Shown: piece by piece, positions 1-8,321 of the stretch
Layout of the letters: each line of letters starts with the position of its first letter
Position numbering within the stretch: the first letter of the stretch is position 1
Source of the DNA: Sycon ciliatum
Taxonomy: Eukaryota > Porifera > Calcarea > Leucosolenida > Sycettidae
Direction of reading: 5' to 3'
Assembly (NCBI RefSeq): GCF_964019385.1
Contig: NC_088653.1
Coordinates: forward strand, 17,033,887 to 17,097,886
Length of the DNA: 64,000 bases
Translations under genes and position numbers: made by a program
Notes under the pieces: model-generated
What the model was told of the DNA's origin: nothing
The model's database searches: none
Seen by the model: only the letters and a program-made list of their open reading frames with translations

Positions 1-85
1 GGTGGTTTGTGTTGTAGTAGTGTGAGTGTGTGCATGGTTCGAAAGGTCTTCTACATTCTATAATCAAATCGATAAGATTTTGACA
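1..85 (+). repeat. End of the BEL 5' LTR
   Basis: These bases match 12844-12928, the end of the 3' LTR, and finish in TTTTGACA, so the LTR ends in CA as is usual. The promoter part of this LTR lies outside the window. Confidence 0.9.
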
Positions 86-103
86 TGGTGCTGTGACCAG
101 GAT
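86..103 (+). promoter_or_regulatory. BEL primer binding site
   Basis: The sequence directly after the LTR starts TGGTGCTGTGACCAGG. TGG pairs with the CCA end of a tRNA primer for minus-strand DNA synthesis. I could not assign the tRNA. Confidence 0.75.
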
Positions 104-165
104 ACGGTTACCTGTCCGCAACGCAGTTTCCCCGTCGTTTTTCCGACACTCATCGTCGTGCAGGT

Positions 166-2241
166 ATGTACACTCAAATGGTCCAGCGCCGGGCCAATAT
201 GAAGCGTCGCCTCACACGCGTCAGGGAAAAGCTGGCGAGGGAGCTCCACAAGGAGGAGCCATCCCCACACTACGTGCTGGGCGACTGGCAAACAGCGGCA
301 GAGCTAGCGTCTCATATAAACGACCTCCAATCACAAATACGTAGCCTCGTCGAGCTCGACGCAAACGATGAGAAACTAGACGATCTCGACTCTTGGGAGT
401 CGTCCTTCGATGAGGAGGTGGAAATTTTGAGAACAGCGAGGGCGTTTTTGGAGAAACACGCGCCCTCCCTGCTACAGCAACCAGTGCCAAGTGAAAGCAG
501 GTGTTCTGAGAGTGTGATGTGTAGTGCTAGTAATAGTAGTAAACACATGCAGACTGAGCACCCTGTTTCGGAGCAGCTCTCAGTTTCTCAACACGCTAGT
601 CATCCTGCTAGCAGCACGCCTGCCTTTACTGGTGTGATGGACAGTATGCCAAATGCCACTGGTACTGCTAGTCAAGCACTCACAGCCGTCAGTGCAATTG
701 CAAATACCCATGATCCTACTCACCATACTGGTTCACTAAGCACACTGCAGTACACACCAGCACCACCACCACCACCACTACACTTGCCTGAGCCTACACC
801 TGGTACTGGTAGTGCCACTGGTCGTGCACAGTGGAGCAATGCAGAGTACACTTCTGACAGCGAGTCTGTCTGGTCGGATGCTGACTCCACGTCTACCAAC
901 ACCTCGTTCCATGCACCCTCGGTCGTTCCAGGCTCTGCTATATTTGTTGCTGCAGTCTCCCAGGCTGCCAGTCATGCCGCACGTGCTGCTGTGGAGGCCA
1001 CATGGCAGATGGACACCTCGAACACACCACGTCGCACTCCTGGTCGGACACCCGTGCAGCTCCCTAAGCTCACACTGCCGACCTTTCATGGTGATATCCT
1101 TGCATGGCCCGACTTTTGGGATATGTTTTCTGCTGCAGTCGACACACAGCAGTTACCCCAGGTGTCAAAGTTCACGTATCTGCGCAGTGTGCTGAAAGGT
1201 CAACGCCTAGTATGCCACCAGGTACTCTCAAAGCTTCCACTGAGTGTAACTACGAAGCTTGAGGAGTGGCGACCCTCCCATGACGTCTCAGTACCGTGGG
1301 ACATAGAAGACCTCCGCCATTACCTGAAACGGTACGTGCTTCTGCACGACCGAGCACAACAACGCTCTGGCCAGCAGCAAAGCACCGCTCCAGTGGATAT
1401 GCTGCCGTCCAGTACACTTGTGGCCACGTCTGGCGCACCGTTCCGTAGGCCGCAAGCTGCTACGTCCGCACCCGCTCGGCCACGGAAGCCGTGTGTGTTC
1501 TGTGATGGTGCCCACAACCACGATGCCTGCGTTAGGTTCGCAACTACCTCAGCACGGAAGGACAGGCTCCTTGAGCTCCATCTCTGTTACCGTTGTCTTG
1601 GCAAAGGCCATGTCGCATCTGCCTGCACCCAGCAACGGAAATGCCGACATTGCCAGCAGCCGAACCATCACAACACTGCTATTTGTTCGCGGCGCCAACA
1701 ATCTGCTGTTCACCAGATCAGTGTCAACAATGTGCAACAGCAGCCGGCACCCCAGCAACAGCAGCAGCCACGTCCGCAGTGGTCGCCGCCTCCGCCGCCA
1801 CAGCAACAGCAGCCACAGCAGCAGTCTCAATCCGCTACGACACCAGCACAGTTCTCATCTTCATGTATGTCTGTCAATGTCCAGTGCAACACGGTACAGG
1901 ATCGTGTCGGTTTAGCGCGCATGATGACTGCAACTTCTGCTATTGCCGCCAATGGTCGCCGTACCACTGTGCGCATCCTGTTTGACAGTGGCAGTCAATC
2001 AACATTCCTCAGCGCATCTGCTGCTGAGCAACTTCAACTTCAGCCCCTCGGTAAGGACACGCTGAACGTATTCTCCTTTGGCAGTGAGACTCCTCTGCGC
2101 CTTGTGCCAGATGTGGTACAATTTGCTCTCCTCCACAAGGACGGTTCTACTCGGACTCTTCATGCGCATGTGTTGCCAGCATCGAAGACGATCCACCCTG
2201 TGCAGCACAGCTCACTCTCTGCGGCAGACAGAGCAGTGTAA
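166..2241 (+). CDS. BEL gag-protease, 3' end cut by gypsy insertion
   Basis: This 691-residue ORF is the 5' half of a BEL polyprotein. Residues 1-110 are charged and helix-rich. A low-complexity Ser/Thr/Pro stretch follows. Residues about 299-345 resemble the BEL gag family DUF1759 (LPTFHGD, then a Trp-rich patch). Then come about three Cys/His zinc-binding clusters from residue 442 and Gln/Pro-rich repeats. A DUF1758-type aspartic protease carries DSG at about residue 606. The stop at 2239-2241 is supplied by the inserted gypsy LTR; without the insertion the frame continues into pol at 8322. After residue 345 the text jumps from the N-terminal gag motif straight to a late gag motif (CHQVLSKLP). 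Related proteins usually have roughly a hundred residues between these, so I infer an in-frame internal deletion. The Met at 166 is the first good start after the primer binding site. Confidence 0.85.
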   Translation: MYTQMVQRRANMKRRLTRVREKLARELHKEEPSPHYVLGDWQTAAELASHINDLQSQIRSLVELDANDEKLDDLDSWESSFDEEVEILRTARAFLEKHAPSLLQQPVPSESRCSESVMCSASNSSKHMQTEHPVSEQLSVSQHASHPASSTPAFTGVMDSMPNATGTASQALTAVSAIANTHDPTHHTGSLSTLQYTPAPPPPPLHLPEPTPGTGSATGRAQWSNAEYTSDSESVWSDADSTSTNTSFHAPSVVPGSAIFVAAVSQAASHAARAAVEATWQMDTSNTPRRTPGRTPVQLPKLTLPTFHGDILAWPDFWDMFSAAVDTQQLPQVSKFTYLRSVLKGQRLVCHQVLSKLPLSVTTKLEEWRPSHDVSVPWDIEDLRHYLKRYVLLHDRAQQRSGQQQSTAPVDMLPSSTLVATSGAPFRRPQAATSAPARPRKPCVFCDGAHNHDACVRFATTSARKDRLLELHLCYRCLGKGHVASACTQQRKCRHCQQPNHHNTAICSRRQQSAVHQISVNNVQQQPAPQQQQQPRPQWSPPPPPQQQQPQQQSQSATTPAQFSSSCMSVNVQCNTVQDRVGLARMMTATSAIAANGRRTTVRILFDSGSQSTFLSASAAEQLQLQPLGKDTLNVFSFGSETPLRLVPDVVQFALLHKDGSTRTLHAHVLPASKTIHPVQHSSLSAADRAV

Positions 2242-2437
2242 CTCGTATACTCTCAGTCTCAGCACTCACAGCACATACTTGTTGTTACGTAAGTAGTTAT
2301 CAATATTCGTTCATTGTCTCACACAAGGAGAAGAAGAAGACAAGGCAGTGCGAGTATGCGCACAGCCTATCCATGCATTCCTACGGTGTACTATTTATGC
2401 GTATACAAATTACGTGTCATAAAGTAGCCATGCTACA
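2237..2437 (-). repeat. Gypsy 3' LTR
   Basis: This 201-bp copy matches the 5' LTR. It follows the polypurine tract and should provide transcript 3'-end formation. It also supplies the stop codon that truncates BEL gag-protease on the other strand. Confidence 0.95.
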
Positions 2438-2453
2438 CTATCCTCCTCCTACC
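2438..2453 (-). promoter_or_regulatory. Gypsy polypurine tract
   Basis: On the - strand the bases before the 3' LTR read GGTAGGAGGAGGATAG, nearly all purine. Such tracts prime plus-strand DNA synthesis. Confidence 0.85.
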
Positions 2454-2511
2454 AAAAATTCACGCCCTCGTGAATAGAGAAAGAAAACAGAAACATAAAA
2501 AATAAAATAAC

Positions 2512-5500
2512 TCAGGACATAGCAAAATCAGTAAACCGAGCAGGCAGTCCAGCATTGCGAGCAAGATGGGCTCTGGTTGACTGCGGGAGCGTAGACGACA
2601 GCGGACTATGGTCGCTGTCGAGGGCATGTGGGACATACTGAGGCATCACTGGAGCAGCAGGTACTGGATCCTCCAGCGGCAGGGACGCAGATGGCGACGG
2701 CAGGTAAGCGAGTTTCAAGCGGTTGAAATGCAGCGTCTTATGGCGACCATCAACATCGACAACGTAGGACGTTGATCCAAAGACGGACACAATACGAAAT
2801 GGACCACGCCAAGGGCGGTGGAATTTGCGGTGTTCACCAGGGTGAATGACAGCATCCTTTACGTAAACAAACTGGCCAGCAGCTAATGGCGCACCCTTGG
2901 TTCGGCGGTTGTAATGTTCTTCCTGGTGCTCATGGGACAGATCAGCGAGCTCTCGAGCTTGAGCATGTACAACACGCAACGCAAACTGTAAATGGCGAAC
3001 GTAACTAGTGGATTCAAGAGACGCTGGTTGTGGCAAACCAAACACAACATCTGCCGGCAAACGCAATTCAGTGCCGTACAACAACTTGGCAGGACTGTGA
3101 CCCGTGGACGCATGGACAGCAGAACGGTACGAAAGCAAGACAAGAGAGAAGGTAGCATCCCACTCAATAGATGTAGGGGTGATGTGCGCACGGAGTAGAC
3201 CGAGCAAAGTGCGATTGAGCCGCTCTACAAGTCCGTCACCTTCCGGATGGTAGGGAGTAGTACGGGTCTTGTGAATACCCAGCAGACGACATAATTCAGC
3301 AAAAAGCTTAGACTCAAACTGCGGACCCTGGTCGGAATGCAGTTGCTCAGGGGATCCAAACCGTGCTATCCAGCCATTGACAACAGCCACAGCGACAGCT
3401 TCTGCAGTAACGGATTGGAGTGGAAAAGCTTCTGCCCACCGAGTGAAGTAATCAGCCATAACCAACAGATATCGATTACCACGGGGTGTCTCTGGCAATG
3501 GACCGACGATGTCGAGGGCTACGAGCTGAAATGGGTAGCCGGCATACATTGGCTGGAGCGGAGCACGCTGGGCATCAGACTTGAGCCTAATCTGTGCACA
3601 AGTGACACAACACGCCACAAACTCCTGAACATCTGATGCCATTCCAAACCAGAAAAAACGTAGCCGCGCTTGAGCTAATGTTTTATCTACACCAGGATGG
3701 TTACAAGACGGAAGAGCATGAACAGCCAGCAAAGCTTTGCGTTGAAGCACAAATGGGACGACAAGACGGGGTGCAGTACCGACATGATCATGATCGGAAA
3801 ATGGAGGTGATATGTACAGAACGCTGTCAATGAGACTTAGCTGCTCGGCATTCGCCCAGAACAAACGCATGGTACGACTAGTGCCAGAAATTAAATCTTC
3901 AGGAGGACGCACAAATTTTCCACTCACTGCATTGTACCATGACAAGACCACTGATAGATCAACATCCACAGCTTGGGAAGCGGCCAACTCAGGTGCGGAG
4001 AGACCAGCTAGTACAGGAGTGGCGACATCCACAGACGCCGTTGTGGCAGAGGAACTAGCTTGCTCTGGCTGATTTGCGGGAGTCTCGAGATGGGAGGGTT
4101 GCACCTCCGGCAACAAGGAACGCGACAGACCATCTGCATTCAAGTGCTGCCGACCCGGCCGGTGAACAGTAGTGAAGGTGTACTCAGCGAGTTGCTCCAC
4201 CCATCGAGCTTTTCGACCGCGTGGTTCCTTCACGGACATCAGTGCGGTGAGGGCAGTGTTATCTGTGCGGGCAATAAACTTCTGACCAAGCAAATAGTGC
4301 CGGAACTGATTCGCGAAATGGACAAGGGCAAGCGTTTCCCGGTCTGAGGCATCATAATTCCTCTCTGCCTTCGTCAAGACCCGGCTGCCGAACGCAATGG
4401 GGCGTTCCTCGCCATCTTGCATTTGGCTGAGGACAGCTCCAATGGCCACCTTGCTAGCGTCAGTGTCCAAAATAAAGCCGCCAGACGAAACAGAAAAGTT
4501 GGGATACGCCAACACGGGGGCTGTTGTCAGTGACCGTTTCAGAGAGGTGAATGCCGCATCACAACTCTTTGTCCACATAAAGCTGGCATTCTTCCCTGAT
4601 AGAGCAGTCAGGGGTGCAGAGCGCTGAGCAAAGCCACGGATGAACCGACGGTAGTACCCAGCGTAACCCAGAAACACACGTACATCTCTCACTGACTTCG
4701 GTACAGCCCACTGCTCGATAGCTTCAACTTTGGCCGGATCCGGAGCCAATCCGTCAGCCGAAACCTGATGACCGAGGAAGAGCACTTTTCGTTGGAAGAA
4801 CGAACATTTCTTCAAGTTGAACATCAGTCCAGCAGCACGAACGCGGTCAAACACCGACTTGAGGATCTGGAGCTGTCCAGGCAAGGTAGAACTGGCATTC
4901 AGCACATCGTCGAAGAAAACGCGACAGAATGGCTGGGTCGGCACATTGCATAAGCCATGAAGCACCGCTTCCATCACACGCTGGAAAGTTGCCGGACCAT
5001 TTCGACATCCCATTGGCATCACGGAGAACTCGAACAAACCCAACGGTGTGGTAAAGGCAGTCTTGGCCTTATCTTCCTCGTCCATAGCGATCTGCCAATA
5101 ACCTGAAGCTAAATCCAGGCAAGTGAACCAGGAACAGCCGGAGAGTGAGTCTAGCATGTCATCAACTCGTGGGATGGGGTACGCATCTGGCTCCGTAACA
5201 CTGTTCAACTTGCGGTAGTCGATACACAATCGAAGAGATCCGTCCTTCTTTGGAACGAGAACTATGGGTGACGCCCAGGGACTAATAGACTCTGTGATTA
5301 TACCACGGGCCAACAGATCATCCAGCAAAGCTTGTAAAGCCTGCCGGCGGTGGTAGGGTACACGACGCGTAGGCTGCTTAACTGGCTTTGTCTCACCAGT
5401 ACTAATACGATGTGGGAAAACATCACAATGACCAAAATCACCCTCCTGCAAGATAAACAAGTCATGATTCTCCCGGAGAATCTCTGTAAGTGTGCTCTTC

Positions 5501-6492
5501 TCAGGTACTGACAGATGACTCTGAGAGTCAACATATGTACGGATTACCTCGGCACGTTCAGGGGATAGCACAAGCGGTGGCGTATCCGCAACGGACGAAA
5601 CAGTAGGATCATTATCCTCGACAATGAAGTCCTCGGGTACAGGAGATAACTCGGCAATGTTAACATCTTTAGCAAGAAGCACTGGGTGGTCAGAGTGATT
5701 TTCCAACACAACTACCACACGGGACCTGTCAGGTCCAACCGTAACCACACCGGGGGTCACAGACACATCTGGAAACTTTGTCAAGAATGAGTCAAGTGGA
5801 TCAGCAACACAGTCCACAGTTACAGGTGCCTCTTGCACAGACATGCACGGCACCAACACTACATGGCCGGCAGGCAGAGTTAATGCACGACCAACAGTGA
5901 CACGAGAAGAGTACGTGCTCAGGTCTTCCTGAGAATTACTATCACTAACACAAGAGTCAGATACTGGCGCCGGGTCCTCCGCAACGGCCGGACTAGGTTC
6001 CGATGGACCAAAACTGGTAGCTTTCACTCCTAACGGGACTGACAGGTCTTTAAAAGTTAAGGTGCCTTGAGCAATGTTCAGTAATGCTCCATGGTCAAAC
6101 AAGAAATCAGATCCCAAGATCATATCACGGCGGATATCAGGGGACACTACAAATGCATGCAAAAATGAGCACCCTCCAATGCAGCATTCGATATCTACAG
6201 CACCCAGAACCCGAAGTCCCTCACCATTCACCGCACACAAACGGGGGGCAGCTTGCAAAGGCACATCACCATACGTGGACAATAATGTTTGTTCATGCAA
6301 CAAAGAAACACATGAACCAGAATCAATTAGTGCAGTTACGCTCTTGCCTTCAACATTGAGGTCTAGGGTAGGGACGACAGATGATACAGCTTCGATTCGC
6401 GCCTCATCTGATGGCTCCTCGTGGACGACTGGTAGTTGTCCCACACCACCAGTCGTACTCAGTTTCCCGAGCGCCAAGGGTTGTGTGGGCAA
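2512..6492 (-). CDS. Gypsy pol (protease, RT, RNase H, integrase)
   Basis: The 1326-residue ORF is open throughout. Protease: DSG at residues 57-59. RT: about 390-560, with FFDD (about 526-529) in place of the usual YxDD. RNase H: DTDAS near 676 and a late HLNADGLSR. Integrase: H-H-C-C zinc motif from about 927, then D near 994, D near 1053 and E near 1090. A GPF-type C-terminal module (WRGPFRIV) follows; no chromodomain is seen. All catalytic residues I can place are present. The FF in the RT box is less common but keeps both aspartates. The apparent start at 6492 overlaps gag by 34 bases in the -1 frame, so translation probably depends on frameshifting rather than on this Met. Confidence 0.94.
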   Translation of the reverse strand: MPTQPLALGKLSTTGGVGQLPVVHEEPSDEARIEAVSSVVPTLDLNVEGKSVTALIDSGSCVSLLHEQTLLSTYGDVPLQAAPRLCAVNGEGLRVLGAVDIECCIGGCSFLHAFVVSPDIRRDMILGSDFLFDHGALLNIAQGTLTFKDLSVPLGVKATSFGPSEPSPAVAEDPAPVSDSCVSDSNSQEDLSTYSSRVTVGRALTLPAGHVVLVPCMSVQEAPVTVDCVADPLDSFLTKFPDVSVTPGVVTVGPDRSRVVVVLENHSDHPVLLAKDVNIAELSPVPEDFIVEDNDPTVSSVADTPPLVLSPERAEVIRTYVDSQSHLSVPEKSTLTEILRENHDLFILQEGDFGHCDVFPHRISTGETKPVKQPTRRVPYHRRQALQALLDDLLARGIITESISPWASPIVLVPKKDGSLRLCIDYRKLNSVTEPDAYPIPRVDDMLDSLSGCSWFTCLDLASGYWQIAMDEEDKAKTAFTTPLGLFEFSVMPMGCRNGPATFQRVMEAVLHGLCNVPTQPFCRVFFDDVLNASSTLPGQLQILKSVFDRVRAAGLMFNLKKCSFFQRKVLFLGHQVSADGLAPDPAKVEAIEQWAVPKSVRDVRVFLGYAGYYRRFIRGFAQRSAPLTALSGKNASFMWTKSCDAAFTSLKRSLTTAPVLAYPNFSVSSGGFILDTDASKVAIGAVLSQMQDGEERPIAFGSRVLTKAERNYDASDRETLALVHFANQFRHYLLGQKFIARTDNTALTALMSVKEPRGRKARWVEQLAEYTFTTVHRPGRQHLNADGLSRSLLPEVQPSHLETPANQPEQASSSATTASVDVATPVLAGLSAPELAASQAVDVDLSVVLSWYNAVSGKFVRPPEDLISGTSRTMRLFWANAEQLSLIDSVLYISPPFSDHDHVGTAPRLVVPFVLQRKALLAVHALPSCNHPGVDKTLAQARLRFFWFGMASDVQEFVACCVTCAQIRLKSDAQRAPLQPMYAGYPFQLVALDIVGPLPETPRGNRYLLVMADYFTRWAEAFPLQSVTAEAVAVAVVNGWIARFGSPEQLHSDQGPQFESKLFAELCRLLGIHKTRTTPYHPEGDGLVERLNRTLLGLLRAHITPTSIEWDATFSLVLLSYRSAVHASTGHSPAKLLYGTELRLPADVVFGLPQPASLESTSYVRHLQFALRVVHAQARELADLSHEHQEEHYNRRTKGAPLAAGQFVYVKDAVIHPGEHRKFHRPWRGPFRIVSVFGSTSYVVDVDGRHKTLHFNRLKLAYLPSPSASLPLEDPVPAAPVMPQYVPHALDSDHSPLSSTLPQSTRAHLARNAGLPARFTDFAMS

Positions 6493-7532
6493 TCAACAGC
6501 AAAGTGGCCAGGTTGTCCACACCCAAAACAAATCGGCGGTTCATCGCGACCACCACGACCATACGCCCGTCCCCGTCCACGACCACGTCCACTGATACGA
6601 GACTGGCCATCGGGACTTGCTCCTGAAGTGACTGGTGTTTGCGGAGCGACAATTATTTCTAAACGACCGAGTCTCTTTTCAAGATCTGACATTCTTGAAT
6701 CAAACTTCTCAAGCACTTGGGCCAGTCGATCACGCTCTCCAGCGTCATACGCACTTGCCTTGGCAACAGAAGCACGGTGTACAGCTGGTGATGGGCCAGG
6801 TGGCTGGCTGCGTAACGGCAACGCGGCGCAGGCCGAGCCATCGTAGTCACCAGTTACATGTACAGCCTGAGCGAAGTGAGACTCTACAGGCATCCGGCTC
6901 TGTTCCCTGGCGTAGATTGCCGAGACCTCAATTGCTTTTTGGACCGCCAGTTCAATGCTTGCTGGTCGTGGCGACGACAGAGCCAGGCGCATATCTTTTG
7001 TTGGCTGACCATCGATGAAAATTTGCAGCAGCATCGATTCTAGTAACGGGCCCTGTTGGCCTGGATATGCTTTGGCAGCAAGGCGGCGGAGCTCCATGGC
7101 ATATGCATACTGCGTTTCATGGGCGAGTTTCAGGCGCTGGCGTAAAGCTGCTTCGTGCATTTGGGCCTGCTGTGGTGGCTCCAGGCGACTGCGGAGCGCT
7201 TCAACGGTGTCATGAAACGAAATGTCTGCATCAGATAGGAGAATGGTCTCCAGCAGTTCATGGGACGTGCCTACGAGTCTTGTGGGTAATAACAATAGTT
7301 TTTGTTCCTCACTGTACCCGTTCAGGTGGCATGCATCGTTAAAATGTTTGAGGTAGGCCGAAAAATCTTCATTTCCAGCACGACCAAATACTTCGGGTAA
7401 CAGGATTGGTCTCGGTAAGGCTGAGGCACTGGTACTGGCAGGCCTGTCATACATCTCGAATGACAATGGACTAGGTGACCGGGTCTGCTTTTTCGACTTG
7501 CCCATCTTGCGTTCGAGATCAAGTAAGTTCAA
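6459..7532 (-). CDS. Gypsy gag (capsid and nucleocapsid)
   Basis: This 357-residue protein has a retrotransposon-gag type middle region (around LLLPTRLVGTSHELL, residues about 80-95), a coiled-coil-prone segment near residues 265-285, and an Arg/Gly-rich stretch before one CCHC zinc knuckle at about residues 335-348 (C-x2-C-x4-H-x4-C). It would form the particle and bind the RNA. The last 34 bases overlap the start of pol, which lies in the -1 frame relative to gag. That is the usual arrangement when pol is made by -1 ribosomal frameshifting; the slip site itself was not identified. Confidence 0.92.
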   Translation of the reverse strand: MNLLDLERKMGKSKKQTRSPSPLSFEMYDRPASTSASALPRPILLPEVFGRAGNEDFSAYLKHFNDACHLNGYSEEQKLLLLPTRLVGTSHELLETILLSDADISFHDTVEALRSRLEPPQQAQMHEAALRQRLKLAHETQYAYAMELRRLAAKAYPGQQGPLLESMLLQIFIDGQPTKDMRLALSSPRPASIELAVQKAIEVSAIYAREQSRMPVESHFAQAVHVTGDYDGSACAALPLRSQPPGPSPAVHRASVAKASAYDAGERDRLAQVLEKFDSRMSDLEKRLGRLEIIVAPQTPVTSGASPDGQSRISGRGRGRGRAYGRGGRDEPPICFGCGQPGHFAVDCPHNPWRSGN

Positions 7533-8097
7533 AATTTTAACAAAATTTAATATAAAAAAAAAATTCTACAAAAAAAACCGTGCAATGCAAACGTCACTCG
7601 CGGCCAACCCGCCGGCGCGGCCCGTACCGTGAATCCGTGATGTGTCAAGCTACGCGTACGTAGTGCGTAGGTCTACCTAGCTAGCTAGCTACACAAGTAC
7701 AAGTACTGCATGTACAATCATGGAGTTACGTCATATGCAGGTGCATGCATGCACAATCTACGTAGTACAGTACTACAAGACCAAGGCCAGGGTAGCTGTA
7801 AGTATGCACGCACATCCACGTAGAACTATGTGCAAAAATAATTGTAGTGAAAATTCTAGCCCTTTTTACACCAAACAAAACTGTTACTCAGTCATGCACA
7901 GCGAACGATCAGTCAAGAAGTAAAGAATGGAAAACGAGACGAAGGATAGAATGACCAATACTAGTAAATTAGAACTTAGTCTGTGGGCTGGTCTCCCGAG
8001 TAGCTGGAACTGGTCTCAGACTCTCTGGAACTTGTCGACTCTGCAACTTGTCTCTCCCGCGGAGGCGTCTTCCCAGCCGAGGACAAAACCGACGACT
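7533..8097 (-). other. Gypsy leader, no gene seen
   Basis: About 560 bases separate the primer binding site from gag. I see no conserved ORF. A poly-T run on the - strand lies close to the gag start (about 7550-7565). Packaging signals may lie here but cannot be recognised by eye. Confidence 0.5.
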
Positions 8098-8115
8098 ATT
8101 TTTCCGCTGCCACCA
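8098..8115 (-). promoter_or_regulatory. Gypsy primer binding site
   Basis: One base inside the 5' LTR the - strand reads TGGTGGCAGCGG, a typical tRNA-complementary start. The tRNA is not assigned. Confidence 0.75.
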
Positions 8116-8116
8116 T

Positions 8117-8317
8117 TGTAACTCGTATACTCTCAGTCTCAGCACTCACAGCACATACTTGTTGTTACGTAAGTAGTTATCAATATTCGTTCATTGTCTC
8201 ACACAAGGAGAAGAAGAAGACAAGGCAGTGCGAGTATGCGCACAGCCTATCCATGCATTCCTACGGTGTACTATTTATGCGTATACAAATTACGTGTCAT
8301 AAAGTAGCCATGCTACA
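8117..8317 (-). repeat. Gypsy 5' LTR
   Basis: It is 201 bp, starts TGTAGC and ends GTTACA on the - strand. It matches 2237-2437 with no difference seen by eye. As the 5' LTR it should hold the promoter; I saw no canonical TATA box I would defend. Confidence 0.95.
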
Positions 8318-8321
8318 GCAG

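Larger units (their letters stand above)
2237..8317 (-). mobile_element. Intact Ty3/gypsy retrotransposon inside BEL
   Basis: The element is 6081 bp with 201-bp LTRs at both ends, TG...CA termini, a primer binding site, a polypurine tract, gag and pol. GCAG stands just before (2233-2236) and just after (8318-8321), the target duplication. The two LTRs look identical base for base. Both ORFs are open over their full length. These facts point to a recent insertion of an element that may still be active. It lies antisense to the BEL host element. Confidence 0.96.
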
